From Ruminiclostridium sp. (GTDB lineage Bacteria > Bacillota > Clostridia > Oscillospirales > Ruminococcaceae): 43,219 nt of DNA. The translations under genes and the position numbers were made by a program. Shown here one piece after another: positions 26,392 to 34,776 of the stretch. Within the stretch, counting starts at the first letter, position 1; every line of letters starts with the position of its first letter. The notes beneath the pieces are model-generated. The model searched no databases. It worked only from the letters and a program-made list of their open reading frames with translations, and was not told the origin of the DNA. Where the stretch lies: contig JAFTVY010000061.1 in NCBI GenBank assembly GCA_017465545.1, positions 1 to 43,219 on the forward strand, written 5' to 3'.

Positions 26392-26454
26392 TTAAAATCC
26401 CTCCCGTTTTTATCTTTCTATATATATTACAATTGAGAAAGGTCATCTGTCCTG

Positions 26455-26483
26455 ATTATATCATCTTAATTTATAAATTGCAA
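26455..26483 (-). promoter_or_regulatory. Promoter of the ECF sigma operon
   Basis: On the minus strand TTGCAA (26478-26483) and TATAAT (26455-26460) are 17 bases apart. The leader is about 60 bases. An additional autoregulated ECF-type promoter may exist nearer the gene but was not identifiable. Confidence 0.55.
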
Positions 26484-26487
26484 TAAA

Positions 26488-26516
26488 AAAATAAATCCCC
26501 CGAATAAATCGGGGGA
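26488..26516 (-). terminator. Terminator of the ylxM-ffh-rpsP-khpA operon
   Basis: TCCCCCGA pairs with TCGGGGGA around a 5-base loop (26496-26516) and is followed on the minus strand by TTTATTTTTTT. It lies about 15 bases after the khpA stop. Confidence 0.88.
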
Positions 26517-26530
26517 AGCGTGTATTTATC

Positions 26531-26764
26531 TTAGTCAATCTCAACCATTACCTTCTGGTTGTACTTAACTGCGCCTGCACGCATAATGGTGCGGATAGCC
26601 TTGGCAATTCTGCCCTGCTTGCCTATTACACGGCCCATATCGTCGGGAGCAACGTGCAGATGATATACAACAGTTCCGTCCTCCTTGGGCTCGTCAACTG
26701 TTACCTGGATGGCGGACTTGTCATCTACAAGGTCTTCCACCATAGTGATAAGCAATTTTTCCAT
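26531..26764 (-). CDS. khpA: KH-domain RNA-binding protein KhpA (YlqC)
   Basis: The 77-residue protein is a single KH domain with the RNA-contacting GxxG loop in DMGRVIGKQGRIAKAIRT. KhpA works with KhpB as an RNA chaperone-like dimer linked to cell-wall growth and division in Firmicutes. It follows rpsP, as is usual. An A/T-rich hairpin between the two (26794-26817) may lower its expression relative to rpsP. The rimM and trmD genes that commonly come next are absent, because a terminator and the ECF operon follow instead. Confidence 0.93.
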   Translation of the reverse strand: MEKLLITMVEDLVDDKSAIQVTVDEPKEDGTVVYHLHVAPDDMGRVIGKQGRIAKAIRTIMRAGAVKYNQKVMVEID

Positions 26765-26793
26765 TGTTTTTTTCCTTTCAGAATATGAGAAAA

Positions 26794-26817
26794 GAAAATC
26801 AGCGTTAACTGATTTTC
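26794..26817 (-). terminator. Possible attenuator between rpsP and khpA
   Basis: GAAAATCAG pairs with CTGATTTTC around a 6-base loop and is followed on the minus strand by TTTTCTC. The stem is weak and A/T-rich, so partial termination or processing is more likely than a full stop. Confidence 0.5.
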
Positions 26818-26847
26818 CTTATTCTCTGAGTGTTGATATTCTTAGAA

Positions 26848-27087
26848 TTAGTTTTCAGCTGCAATCTTGAGGAGCTTCTTAACTGTATCTGTGGGCTGTG
26901 CGCCGTTAGCGATCCACTTGTTGGCTGCTTCTGTATCTACCTTGATTACAGAGGGTTCCTTTGTAGGATCATAGTAACCGATTTCTTCGATGAAACGGCC
27001 ATCTCTGGGGTAACGTGAATCTGCAACTACGATTCTGTAGAAGGGAGTCTTCTTAGCGCCCATACGTCTTAATCTGATTTTTACCAT
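26848..27087 (-). CDS. rpsP: 30S ribosomal protein S16
   Basis: The 79-residue protein matches bS16 from its first residues ([20 protein letters not shown], then [20 protein letters not shown]) to the end, with normal length. It is an assembly protein of the 30S subunit body. It lies between ffh and khpA in the conserved Firmicutes order. A small GAGGC/GCCTC hairpin (27110-27122) sits just before its ribosome site and could serve as a leader structure. Confidence 0.98.
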   Translation of the reverse strand: MVKIRLRRMGAKKTPFYRIVVADSRYPRDGRFIEEIGYYDPTKEPSVIKVDTEAANKWIANGAQPTDTVKKLLKIAAEN

Positions 27088-27180
27088 TGTTCTGTTTTCC
27101 TTTCTCTGCGAGGCTTTGCCTCTGTTGTTACGTTAAATAATTTTTTATATCAAAGTGTATTAACACCATGAATTACTGCT

Positions 27181-28542
27181 TTACATGGGGAAACCGCCCA
27201 TACCGTTCATACCGCCCATACCCATCGGGAATTTAGGCATACGCTTTCTCTTGCCCTTGCCGCCCATCTGCTTCATCATCTTGGACATCATATCGTACTG
27301 CTTTAACAGCTGATTTACGTCCTCGACCTTTGTGCCTGAGCCTGCCGCAATTCTGCGCTTTCTCTTTGCGTCGATTATCGAAGGCTTTTCTCTTTCCTTC
27401 TTGGTCATTGAGGAGATTATAGCCTTGGTACGATACATCTTGCGCTCGTCTATATCCTCTTCCTTTATCTTGCCGCCTACACCGGGAAGCATCTTTAAAA
27501 GGGAAGAGATACTGCCCATTTTTTCAATCTGTTCAAACTGGGCGTAAAGATCGTTCATATCGAACTTGTTTTCCTGAAGCTTCTTGGCAAGTCTTTCGGC
27601 TTCCTTTTCATCAAAGGTATCCTTTGCCTTTTCGATAAGGGAAAGCACGTCACCCATACCAAGTATTCTGTCAGCCATACGGTTGGGGTGGAACTGTTCG
27701 AGATCGTCTATCTTTTCACCGACGCCCGCAAACTTTATCGGCTTACCTGTAACGTGAAGTACTGATAACGCCGCACCGCCTCTTGTATCACCATCAAGCT
27801 TTGTAAGGATAACACCCGTGATTTCCAATGCCTCGTTGAAGGTCTTTGCTACGTTTACCGCATCCTGACCTGTCATAGAGTCAACTACTAAGAGGATTTC
27901 GTTGGGGTTTACCTCTGCCTTGACGTTTTTAAGCTCGTCCATCAGGGTTTCGTCTATGTGCAGACGACCTGCGGTATCCAGGATAACTACGTCAAAGCCG
28001 TTGTCCTTGGCGTATTTTATACCTTCCTTTGCAATGGTTACAGGGTTTATCTGTCCCATTTCAAAGACTCTTGCCTCTGCCTTTTCACCGACGACCTTCA
28101 GCTGATCTATAGCCGCAGGACGGTAAACGTCGCAGGCTACCAGTAAAGGACGTCTGTTCTGACCTCTTAAATACTTTGCGAGCTTTGCCGAATGAGTAGT
28201 TTTACCTGCACCCTGTAATCCGCACATCATGATTACGCAGGGCGGCTTTGAGGGAAAATCTATTCTTGCGGCGCTGTCACCCATAAGGGAGATAAGCTCC
28301 TCATGTACTATATCAATAACCTGCTGTGCAGGGGTAAGGCTGTTCATAACCTCGGCGCCGACAGCTCTTTCGCTGACCTTGCCTACAAATGCCTTTACTA
28401 CGGGAAAGCTTACGTCGGCTTCGAGAAGTGCCATCTTGACCTCTCGCATTGCCTCTTTAACATCCTTTTCGCTGAGCTTACCATGATTTTTAAGCTTGCT
28501 GAATACCTTGCCGAGCTTGTCGGAAAGTCCTTCGAATGCCAT
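27181..28542 (-). CDS. ffh: Signal recognition particle protein Ffh
   Basis: The 453-residue GTPase has the N domain, the G domain with GLQGAGKTTHSAKLA (P-loop), DTAGRLH and TKLDGDTRGGAALS, and a methionine-rich M domain from about residue 300, ending in a Met/Gly tail (GMGGMNGMGG). With SRP RNA and FtsY it brings membrane proteins to the translocon. AAAGGAGG lies eight bases before the ATG. The gene follows ylxM by 13 bases, the classical partner arrangement. Confidence 0.98.
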   Translation of the reverse strand: MAFEGLSDKLGKVFSKLKNHGKLSEKDVKEAMREVKMALLEADVSFPVVKAFVGKVSERAVGAEVMNSLTPAQQVIDIVHEELISLMGDSAARIDFPSKPPCVIMMCGLQGAGKTTHSAKLAKYLRGQNRRPLLVACDVYRPAAIDQLKVVGEKAEARVFEMGQINPVTIAKEGIKYAKDNGFDVVILDTAGRLHIDETLMDELKNVKAEVNPNEILLVVDSMTGQDAVNVAKTFNEALEITGVILTKLDGDTRGGAALSVLHVTGKPIKFAGVGEKIDDLEQFHPNRMADRILGMGDVLSLIEKAKDTFDEKEAERLAKKLQENKFDMNDLYAQFEQIEKMGSISSLLKMLPGVGGKIKEEDIDERKMYRTKAIISSMTKKEREKPSIIDAKRKRRIAAGSGTKVEDVNQLLKQYDMMSKMMKQMGGKGKRKRMPKFPMGMGGMNGMGGFPM

Positions 28543-28555
28543 AGGTACGCCTCCT

Positions 28556-28897
28556 TTAAATTATCTCTTCTATCTCTTCTACGTAAGATAACAGCTCTTT
28601 CATTTCCTTGCTGTCACTCTGTCCGCTTTTTTCTATTATATTCTTCATCTTGGTAAGAATTTCATTTACCATATGCGACTTTGCCGCATATTCGAGAGTA
28701 TCCTCAAGCTGTATCAGATAGTCCTCGGCACTTCTGATGCACTTGTGAACACCCTGACGTGTAATGCCGGTATTTTCGGCAATCTCGGTAAGGGAAAGAT
28801 CCTCGTCATAATAAAGCGTGAGGGTGTCCTTCTGCTTTTCTGTCAGCATATCACCGTAAACGTCAAGCAAGAGTGCCATATCCAGATTCTTTGACAT
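28556..28897 (-). CDS. ylxM: YlxM-family DNA/RNA-binding accessory protein of SRP
   Basis: The 113-residue protein has the YlxM / UPF0122 pattern: LDMALLLDVYGDMLTEKQKD, then the sigma-4-like helix-turn-helix DLSLTEIAENTGITRQGVHK, and a C-terminal helix rich in Glu/Lys. YlxM is usually the first gene before ffh and is thought to assist SRP function or expression. It has its own promoter, which drives the ffh-rpsP-khpA operon. Confidence 0.93.
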   Translation of the reverse strand: MSKNLDMALLLDVYGDMLTEKQKDTLTLYYDEDLSLTEIAENTGITRQGVHKCIRSAEDYLIQLEDTLEYAAKSHMVNEILTKMKNIIEKSGQSDSKEMKELLSYVEEIEEII

Positions 28898-28980
28898 AAC
28901 CGCTCCTTAATCCGTAAAAAGCCTTTAAAATCCGTACTTTGAGTGGTGTAATGCTATTTTGGTTTACACCCACCTATACT

Positions 28981-29008
28981 ATTATACACATTTTTTTTGG
29001 AATGTCAA
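28981..29008 (-). promoter_or_regulatory. Promoter of the ylxM-ffh-rpsP-khpA operon
   Basis: On the minus strand TTGACA (29003-29008) and TATAAT (28981-28986) are 16 bases apart, with both boxes at full consensus. Confidence 0.8.
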
Positions 29009-29029
29009 GAGCAAATCACGTAAATTTAA

Positions 29030-29075
29030 AAAAATAAATGAAATTCCGCCTTTCCCGAAGACGGAAAAGACGGAA
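29030..29075 (-). terminator. Terminator of the NSS transporter gene
   Basis: TTCCGTCTTTTCC pairs with GGGAAAGGCGGAA (with mismatches) around a 6-base loop and is followed on the minus strand by TTTCATTTATTTTTTT. It starts about six bases after the stop codon. Confidence 0.75.
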
Positions 29076-29080
29076 CGGTA

Positions 29081-30448
29081 TTAACTGAAGAAATTGATTA
29101 TACCCATTACAAAGAGAGTTATTACAATCAGCGGCAGGATAAAGGTCATATAGCCTCTCATCCATTTCTGAACCTTTATGCCCTTGCCGGTGTTGGCTTC
29201 TTCGGTAAAGTTCTTCCAACCCCAGCCGTATCTTATAGTACAGAATACTACGAAAATAAGCGAGCCTAAGGGGAGGAGTATATTGGATACTGCAAAGTCC
29301 TCTAAATCCATTATGGTACTGCCCTCACCGAAGGGAGTGATTCCCGCCAGGAGATTTGTACCCAGTGCACAAGGAAGGGACAGCAGGAACATACCTATAC
29401 CGCCTATAAGGCAGGTCTTTTTTCTGCTCCAGCCGGTAAGATCCATAATACCGGCGATTACACCTTCAAGTACGGTAAAGACTGTAGATAAAGCCGCAAA
29501 GCCCATAAATACGAAGAATAAGCTTCCCCAGAGTCTTCCGAGCGGAATATTGTTGAATATGTTGGGGAGGGTTACGAATATGAGATTCGGACCGCTGTCG
29601 GGCTGTACGTTATATGCAAAGCAGGCAGGGAAGATGATAAGACCTGAGCAGAATGCTACAAAAGTATCGAGCGCCGCAACCGTCACCGCTTCTCCCATAA
29701 GAGAGCGCTTTTTGTCGATGTAGCTACCGAAGATAGCCATACCGCCTATACCAAGGCTTAAGGTAAAGAACGCCTGATTCATTGCCGCTACTATTACGTT
29801 TACGGGGCCCTGATCTAAAAATCTGTCAACGTCGGGAACAAGATAGAAGGAAAGTCCCTTGTCACCGCCGGGGAGGAAGATGCTGTTTATCGCAAGCACC
29901 ACCATAATTGCAAGAAGGGCGAGCATCATATATTTTGTGATACGCTCAAGACCGTTTTTGACGCCGCCTGCACATACAAGAAATCCGATTACAACTACTA
30001 TAGCCATAAACAGAACGCTTGATAAGGGATCAGCCTGCATACTGCTGTAGACTTCTTTGACTCCCGAAGGATCAAGTCCCTCAAAGGTACCCGTTGCCAT
30101 CTTTACAAAATAGTTCAGCATATAGCCTGAAACCGTAGTGTAGAACATCATCAGAATGATATTACCTGCAAGGCAGAAATAGCCGTGAATATGCCATTTA
30201 CTGCCCTTTGGCTCTAATTTGTGGTACAGCTTTGCAACACTCTTCTGTGCGGCTCTTCCCATAGAAAATTCCATCGTCAGTACGGGAACGCCCATTACTA
30301 TAAGGAAGAACAGATATATCAGTACGAAGATACCGCCGCCGTTCTGTCCCGTGATATAGGGGAACTTCCACACGTTTCCTATTCCTATTGCACAGCCTGC
30401 GCTGAGCAGTATAAAGCCCAGTCGACTGCTTAATTTTTCTCTTTCCAT
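29081..30448 (-). CDS. Sodium-dependent NSS/SNF-family transporter
   Basis: The 455-residue membrane protein begins with the LeuT-fold sodium- and substrate-binding signature AIGIGNVWKFPYITGQNGGG, followed by GVPVLTMEFSMGRAAQKS. About eleven or twelve membrane helices can be seen. Members carry amino acids or related amines into the cell with sodium. The substrate cannot be read from sequence. It is a single gene ended by its own terminator. Confidence 0.93.
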   Translation of the reverse strand: MEREKLSSRLGFILLSAGCAIGIGNVWKFPYITGQNGGGIFVLIYLFFLIVMGVPVLTMEFSMGRAAQKSVAKLYHKLEPKGSKWHIHGYFCLAGNIILMMFYTTVSGYMLNYFVKMATGTFEGLDPSGVKEVYSSMQADPLSSVLFMAIVVVIGFLVCAGGVKNGLERITKYMMLALLAIMVVLAINSIFLPGGDKGLSFYLVPDVDRFLDQGPVNVIVAAMNQAFFTLSLGIGGMAIFGSYIDKKRSLMGEAVTVAALDTFVAFCSGLIIFPACFAYNVQPDSGPNLIFVTLPNIFNNIPLGRLWGSLFFVFMGFAALSTVFTVLEGVIAGIMDLTGWSRKKTCLIGGIGMFLLSLPCALGTNLLAGITPFGEGSTIMDLEDFAVSNILLPLGSLIFVVFCTIRYGWGWKNFTEEANTGKGIKVQKWMRGYMTFILPLIVITLFVMGIINFFS

Positions 30449-30524
30449 AAATCCTCCGAAGGTTTTAAAAGTACCCTTCTATGATACCATAAACTAAGGA
30501 AAAAGGCAAGAGAAAATATCAATT

Positions 30525-31214
30525 TTATACGCAGAAATAATGCGCTCCGATGACCTTCTGCACGGTTCTGCTTTTTATAAAGGCGTCATCCGTCTTGTCG
30601 GGATTATAATAGTATATGCATCCTCCCGTAGGATCCCAGCCTGAAAGAGCGTCACGGGCGGCGGAATAAGCAGAATCTACTACAGGCTCGTTGAACTGTC
30701 CGTCGGTTATAGCGGTAAAGGCTCCATTTTCGTAGATTATCCCTGCCAGAGTATCGGGGAAGGAGGGATGCTCGATTCTGTTCATAATGACCGCTCCGAT
30801 AGCCACCTGACCGATATAGGGCTCGCCTCTGCCCTCGGCGGAAATGATACGGGCAAGCAGATTGACGTTTGCTTCGGTTGCGGCGGGAATCTGCCCTATT
30901 GTAACACCCAGCAATTTTAAGGTTGCCTTATCCGCAACACCCGTCTGGGCAAGTCCCTTTATCCGCTGAAAACGGATTATAGCCTCTTCCGTCTTCTCTC
31001 CGAAATATCCGGTTATCTCTGCGTCAAAAAGTCCCCAGTCGGACAGTACCTGCTGAATAGCTTCCACCTCTGCACCCTGAGAGCCTCTTGCAGAATATAC
31101 GGGACTCGACTTGTTGTCAGCTATCATATGGGTTATAATTCCCGCTGTCAGAAGCATAGCAATAGCAATGACGGACATCTTATAAAAGCTGTTTAAATTT
31201 CTGATTCTTTCCAT
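30525..31214 (-). CDS. sleB: SleB-like spore cortex-lytic / cell-wall hydrolase
   Basis: The 229-residue protein has an N-terminal membrane or signal segment (about 12-31), a peptidoglycan-binding domain (about 43-105: GAEVEAIQQVLSDWGLF, YFGEKTEEAIIRFQ) and a hydrolase-2 domain (about 115-229) with the catalytic Glu in LLARIISAEGRGEPYIGQVA and a YYYNPDKT segment. This is the architecture of SleB lytic transglycosylases, which open the spore cortex in germination. AGAAAGGA precedes the ATG. A vegetative cell-wall role cannot be excluded. No ypeB partner is adjacent. Confidence 0.87.
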   Translation of the reverse strand: MERIRNLNSFYKMSVIAIAMLLTAGIITHMIADNKSSPVYSARGSQGAEVEAIQQVLSDWGLFDAEITGYFGEKTEEAIIRFQRIKGLAQTGVADKATLKLLGVTIGQIPAATEANVNLLARIISAEGRGEPYIGQVAIGAVIMNRIEHPSFPDTLAGIIYENGAFTAITDGQFNEPVVDSAYSAARDALSGWDPTGGCIYYYNPDKTDDAFIKSRTVQKVIGAHYFCV

Positions 31215-31281
31215 GATTTTTTCCTTTCTGAAATAATGCTTTTTAAAAGTATCTGTCAGAAAGGGGAAATTATGTACTCAT

Positions 31282-31316
31282 AATAAAAAATCCCCTTGAC
31301 TTAAGTCAAGGGGATT
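31282..31316 (-). terminator. Terminator of the HTH membrane regulator gene
   Basis: A 28-base near-perfect palindrome (AATCCCCTTGAC / GTCAAGGGGATT) is followed on the minus strand by TTTTTATT. Confidence 0.87.
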
Positions 31317-31336
31317 TTCGCATCAGCATACTCATT

Positions 31337-32305
31337 TTAAGAATTCTTTATCTTCTTGCTTTTCTCCCTATAAAATATAGTAGCCGCTATAATTTCGACG
31401 GGAGTAAGTACTATAAATATATTCCTGATGAAAATAAAGGTGTCGATATATGAATATCCATCTCCGAAAAGCAATAGCTGAAAATGAAAATCACTGCAAA
31501 TGACGATGATTAACAAGTTTATCAGAACCGCAATTGCAGTAAAGCCAATACATCCGACCTTCAGCTTTTTAAGTCTGCCCTTCTTACTGTCATCCTTTAC
31601 GTAAATAAGATAAGTCAGCAATATAGCAACCGCCGATACTGTAAGTGCGATAAAGGCTGTTATTGTGGCTTTCTTTACCCATTCCTCTATAAAAAGGAAG
31701 GGTATACCGTCTATGGTATCTGTCAGCGGTAGCATAATAGCAAAAATCGTTATAATGACAGCCGCCGTTATTTCTGTGGCGAAAATCAGAAAATATCTGT
31801 ACGAGGTCTGCTTTTCGATTGGTAGCTCCATATCCTCTATTGCAAAAAACGATCTTACTGCAAGCACGGCGGTAATTACTACGGCTACCGAGATAAAGAC
31901 GCTGCCGATGAAAAAGCCGCCCAGCGCCGACTCAAAGGAGAAGTTTGCCACCATCGACACAATAAGTCCCAGTACAGCCACTCCGACAGAAATTATGCAC
32001 CAGGTAAGATAATTCACTCTGCTTTTTCTTAAAAGTCTGTCAAGCTGTTTTTCGCTTTTCACGTAGACGGAGGGAGCTTCTTCCTTTGTCTTTGTGATAC
32101 GCTGACCTTTTAAAATCTCGTCGCAGGTAACGTCGTATATTTCCGCAAGTACAGGGATAAGTGTAAGGTCGGGAGCGCATTCGTCACGTTCCCAGCGGCT
32201 TACCGCCTTATCGGATACGTTGAGCATTTCTGCAAGCTCTCTTTGGGTAAGTCCCTTGGATTTTCTGAGTGCTGATAAAAATGCACCTATAGTTTTTTCT
32301 TCCAT
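31337..32305 (-). CDS. XRE-type HTH regulator with six-helix membrane domain
   Basis: The 322-residue protein fuses an N-terminal HTH domain (about 5-62: SKGLTQRELAEMLNVSDKAV then SRWERDECAPDLTLIPVLAE) to about six membrane helices (from about residue 100 to the end). Membrane-tethered XRE regulators of this layout are common in gut Firmicutes and their signals are unknown. The start at 32305 (MEEKTIGAF) is set by GAAAGGA upstream. The longer open frame lacks a ribosome site. It stands alone with a strong terminator. Confidence 0.85.
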   Translation of the reverse strand: MEEKTIGAFLSALRKSKGLTQRELAEMLNVSDKAVSRWERDECAPDLTLIPVLAEIYDVTCDEILKGQRITKTKEEAPSVYVKSEKQLDRLLRKSRVNYLTWCIISVGVAVLGLIVSMVANFSFESALGGFFIGSVFISVAVVITAVLAVRSFFAIEDMELPIEKQTSYRYFLIFATEITAAVIITIFAIMLPLTDTIDGIPFLFIEEWVKKATITAFIALTVSAVAILLTYLIYVKDDSKKGRLKKLKVGCIGFTAIAVLINLLIIVICSDFHFQLLLFGDGYSYIDTFIFIRNIFIVLTPVEIIAATIFYREKSKKIKNS

Positions 32306-32445
32306 TTCAGATTTCCTTTCGTTTGTGTTTTTTGTGCATGGAAGCTTCTTTGCAATTTCAATTCTACCTTTCCGACACACAAAACACAACCCCATAAACC
32401 GAAAATTTCTCTCGCAAACCGAGAATCTGCCGTAAAATAAGGCTT

Positions 32446-32901
32446 TCAGGCGTTTTCAAGGCTCATTTTCAGTAGCGGCACCCATTCGTCCTCTATCATC
32501 TTTTCGCCCGTCAGCTTAAAGCCGTTTCTTTCATAAAACGCAATACCTCTTTTGTTATATTCCAGTACCCAGAGAAAATCCGTACCGAAATTATCTATTG
32601 CAAAATGAAGTAGCTTCGCTCCGATACCCTGGCTCTGAAAGGCAGGCTCGATAAAGAGCTTTTCTATTTCCGTACCTTTTATCCTGATAAGTCCCTTTAC
32701 AACTTTGTCATCATAAACGTAGGTGTTTTTAAGATTTTCATCGTTCTCGCTGTATTCTTTTGCAAGGTCGATTACGTTCAGTTCACCGAAATAAAATTCG
32801 TCATTTTTAAAAAAGGGGTAGAAATTGTTGCGGTAATTCACAACTATTATCTCTGCAATTCTTGATATATCCGAAATATTTGCTTTTCTTATATTACTCA
32901 T
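32446..32901 (-). CDS. GNAT-family N-acetyltransferase
   Basis: The 151-residue protein has the GNAT core: IRKANISDISRIAEIIV at the start, the acetyl-CoA loop FIEPAFQSQGIGAKLLHFAI (Q/RxxGxG/A variant QSQGIG) and LEYNKRGIAFYERNGFKLTG near the end. It moves an acetyl group from acetyl-CoA to an unknown amine. The start at 32901 (MSNIRKANI) has GAGG five bases upstream. The longer frame begins inside the terminator of the upstream gene. Confidence 0.88.
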   Translation of the reverse strand: MSNIRKANISDISRIAEIIVVNYRNNFYPFFKNDEFYFGELNVIDLAKEYSENDENLKNTYVYDDKVVKGLIRIKGTEIEKLFIEPAFQSQGIGAKLLHFAIDNFGTDFLWVLEYNKRGIAFYERNGFKLTGEKMIEDEWVPLLKMSLENA

Positions 32902-32913
32902 ATTATCCTCGCT

Positions 32914-32944
32914 AAAAAATATCCCTCCGATTGCTCGGAGGGAT
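32914..32944 (-). terminator. Terminator between zinc-ribbon and GNAT genes
   Basis: A perfect 10-bp stem (ATCCCTCCGA / TCGGAGGGAT) is followed on the minus strand by ATTTTTTAG. It ends just before the GNAT ribosome site. The zinc-ribbon gene, 130 bases further up, is the likely client. Confidence 0.82.
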
Positions 32945-33076
32945 TCTTGCATATTAAGGCTGCCGCCGTGCTGTCATTTTACCTTGATACTGACCTTCCG
33001 GTTGTTCAGAATATCGGGATACGTACAAGACTTATCCTATAACCCTTTTGCCCTCTGGTGCGTATATAAGCAGAGA

Positions 33077-33349
33077 TTAGTCAGCTTTTCTCTTTGCGAA
33101 GCATTCACTGCAATATACAGGTCTGTCATCACGGGGCTGGAAAGGAATCTTTGCTTCGCCGCCGCATTCAGCACAAGTTGCAATGAACATTTCACGCTTT
33201 ACGCCGCCGTTCTTCTTAGCGTCACGGCAAGCCTTACATCTCTTGGGTTCGTTTGTAAAGCCGTTCTGTGCGTAAAATTCCTGTTCGCCTGCTGTGAATA
33301 CAAATTCTGCACCACAGTCCTTGCAAATAAGGGTCTTGTCTTCGTACAT
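33077..33349 (-). CDS. Small zinc-ribbon protein
   Basis: The 90-residue protein has four CxxC pairs: LICKDCGAEF (with KRCKACRDA completing the first ribbon) and ATCAECGGEAKIPF with VYCSECFAKRKAD as the second. The N-terminal half matches the 'probable zinc-ribbon' family, and the second half resembles the CxxC ribbon often fused to it. It probably binds two zinc ions and acts in the cytoplasm. Its partner is unknown. It follows the SigH-like gene in the same direction after about 60 bases. Confidence 0.85.
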   Translation of the reverse strand: MYEDKTLICKDCGAEFVFTAGEQEFYAQNGFTNEPKRCKACRDAKKNGGVKREMFIATCAECGGEAKIPFQPRDDRPVYCSECFAKRKAD

Positions 33350-33411
33350 AGAAATATACCTCTTTTGATTTTTTTCACGCTGTGCGTGTTATATGAAAAA
33401 GACTTTGAGTC

Positions 33412-33993
33412 TTATTTCCCCAGATTATGCTTTATCTTTGATTTTGCCCTTTGTAATGCGTTGTCTACTGATTTTTCCTTTATTCCCAGCGCTTCGCCTA
33501 TCTGCTGATAGGAATAGTGACGAAGATACATATCCAGCACAGCCATTTCCTTATCGGTAAGTATTTCGCCGAGCTTTTTATAGAACTCTCCGTTCTGTTC
33601 CTTATCTATGATTATATCATCCGTTGATTTGCCTTCGTCCTGCAGGCTGTCGAAATCGAAATCGTCATCCTTGTTTGCAGGAGAGATTTTCAGAGCCTTT
33701 GCAACGCAGGTCCTCATACTTGTATCTACGCAAAGAGATGCAAAGGTGGCAAAGGATGCGCCTTTTTTTTCGTCATAATATCTGATGGCCTTGAGCAGTC
33801 CCATAAGTCCATCTGAATAAAGATCGTCAAAATCTGCTGAGGGACATCTTTTCGCAGTCGTAAGAGCCTTGACCTTTACGACGTTCATATATCTTTCTAC
33901 AAGAACTGCCGCTTCGTCACTGCTTATCTTATCGGTGCTTTTGATATTCTTCAGTAATTCTTCGTCACTGAGCTTTTCAATTTCTGTACGCAT
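33412..33993 (-). CDS. sigH: SigH-like RNA polymerase sigma factor
   Basis: The 193-residue protein has region 2 (DFDDLYSDGLMGLLKAIRYY, then DEKKGASFATFASLC) and region 4 (ILTDKEMAVLDMYLRHYSYQ, then QIGEALGIKEKSVDNALQRA and KSKIKHNLGK). The KSVDNALQRxKxK ending is typical of SigH, the transition-phase/sporulation factor of Firmicutes, rather than of ECF factors. The start at 33993 (MRTEIEKLS) has GAGG eleven bases upstream. It has a full-consensus promoter of its own. It is short for SigH (about 215 residues), so a related sigma-30 factor is possible. Confidence 0.8.
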   Translation of the reverse strand: MRTEIEKLSDEELLKNIKSTDKISSDEAAVLVERYMNVVKVKALTTAKRCPSADFDDLYSDGLMGLLKAIRYYDEKKGASFATFASLCVDTSMRTCVAKALKISPANKDDDFDFDSLQDEGKSTDDIIIDKEQNGEFYKKLGEILTDKEMAVLDMYLRHYSYQQIGEALGIKEKSVDNALQRAKSKIKHNLGK

Positions 33994-34092
33994 ATACGTT
34001 TTCACCTCAGTAATTCGGAGTTTATAAACGGTTTTTATCGGAAAATGACGGAAAAAACCGTAAATTTGTGCCAAATTTCGACTATTTAGCTC

Positions 34093-34121
34093 ATTATAGC
34101 ATAGTTTTTTCTATTTGTCAA
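34093..34121 (-). promoter_or_regulatory. Consensus promoter of the SigH-like gene
   Basis: On the minus strand TTGACA (34116-34121) and TATAAT (34093-34098) are 17 bases apart, a full consensus match. Confidence 0.85.
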
Positions 34122-34153
34122 TATGTAAAAATAATCCTTTGCAAAATAAATTT

Positions 34154-34702
34154 TTAGTTTACTGAACAGTATGCTTTTCTGCCTTCGGTAAAGAGATTTC
34201 CGCCTTCGCAGTCGATGGCTACAATCAGCGGAAAATGGTCGAAGGTGAGCTTCTTTACACTTTCACAGCCTAAATCAGAGAAGGCTATTACCTCGCATTC
34301 GGTTATGCATCTGCAGGCAAGTGCGCCTGCACCGCCTATGGCACAGAAATACACCGCCTTGTTGCGGATAATAGCATCAATCACCGCCTGATTTCTTTCT
34401 CCCTTGCCTATCATTGAGGAGAGTCCCATATCAAGAAGCGTGGGAGCGTAAACATCCATTCTGCCGGAAGTAGTAGGACCGCAGGAGCCTATTGCCATAC
34501 CCTCCTTTGTCCCTGTAGGACCTGCATAGTATATGGATGCACCGTCAATCTCAAAGGGGAGAGGTTCACCCTTTTCTATAAGGCTTATTATTCTCTTGTG
34601 TGCCGCATCTCTTGAGGTGTAGACGGTTCCTGACAGCTCTATCTTGTCTCCCGCACGGAGAGTTTTTGCTTTTTCCTTTAATTCTTCTGTTCTGATTTTC
34701 AT
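34154..34702 (-). CDS. Beta subunit of a class I (Fe-S) fumarase / tartrate dehydratase
   Basis: The 182-residue protein matches the C-terminal/beta part of two-subunit iron-sulfur hydro-lyases: LSGTVYTSRDAAHKRIISLI, YYAGPTGTKEGMAIGSCGPT then TSGRMD, and AVYFCAIGGAGALACRCI. With an alpha subunit that carries the 4Fe-4S cluster it would interconvert fumarate and malate or act on a related hydroxy-acid. No alpha-subunit gene is next to it: upstream lies a terminator and the coiled-coil gene, downstream the SigH-like gene. GAAAGGAA stands before the ATG. Confidence 0.88.
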   Translation of the reverse strand: MKIRTEELKEKAKTLRAGDKIELSGTVYTSRDAAHKRIISLIEKGEPLPFEIDGASIYYAGPTGTKEGMAIGSCGPTTSGRMDVYAPTLLDMGLSSMIGKGERNQAVIDAIIRNKAVYFCAIGGAGALACRCITECEVIAFSDLGCESVKKLTFDHFPLIVAIDCEGGNLFTEGRKAYCSVN

Positions 34703-34724
34703 TCCGTTTTCCTTTCAGATATAA

Positions 34725-34752
34725 GAAGCGGCGTCCTGACGGTCGCCGCTTC
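34725..34752 (-). terminator. Terminator of the DivIVA-like gene
   Basis: GAAGCGGCG pairs with CGCCGCTTC across a 10-base loop and is followed on the minus strand by TTATAT. The U-tract is weak but the stem is strong. Confidence 0.68.
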
Positions 34753-34776
34753 GGTTATTCAGTTTATCAATTGATA

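Noticed and set aside
26395-26450. Autoregulated ECF promoter before the sigma gene
   Set aside because: TGACC...TGTAATAT-like bases are present, but no target promoter of this sigma is known to compare with. Only the housekeeping-type promoter was listed.
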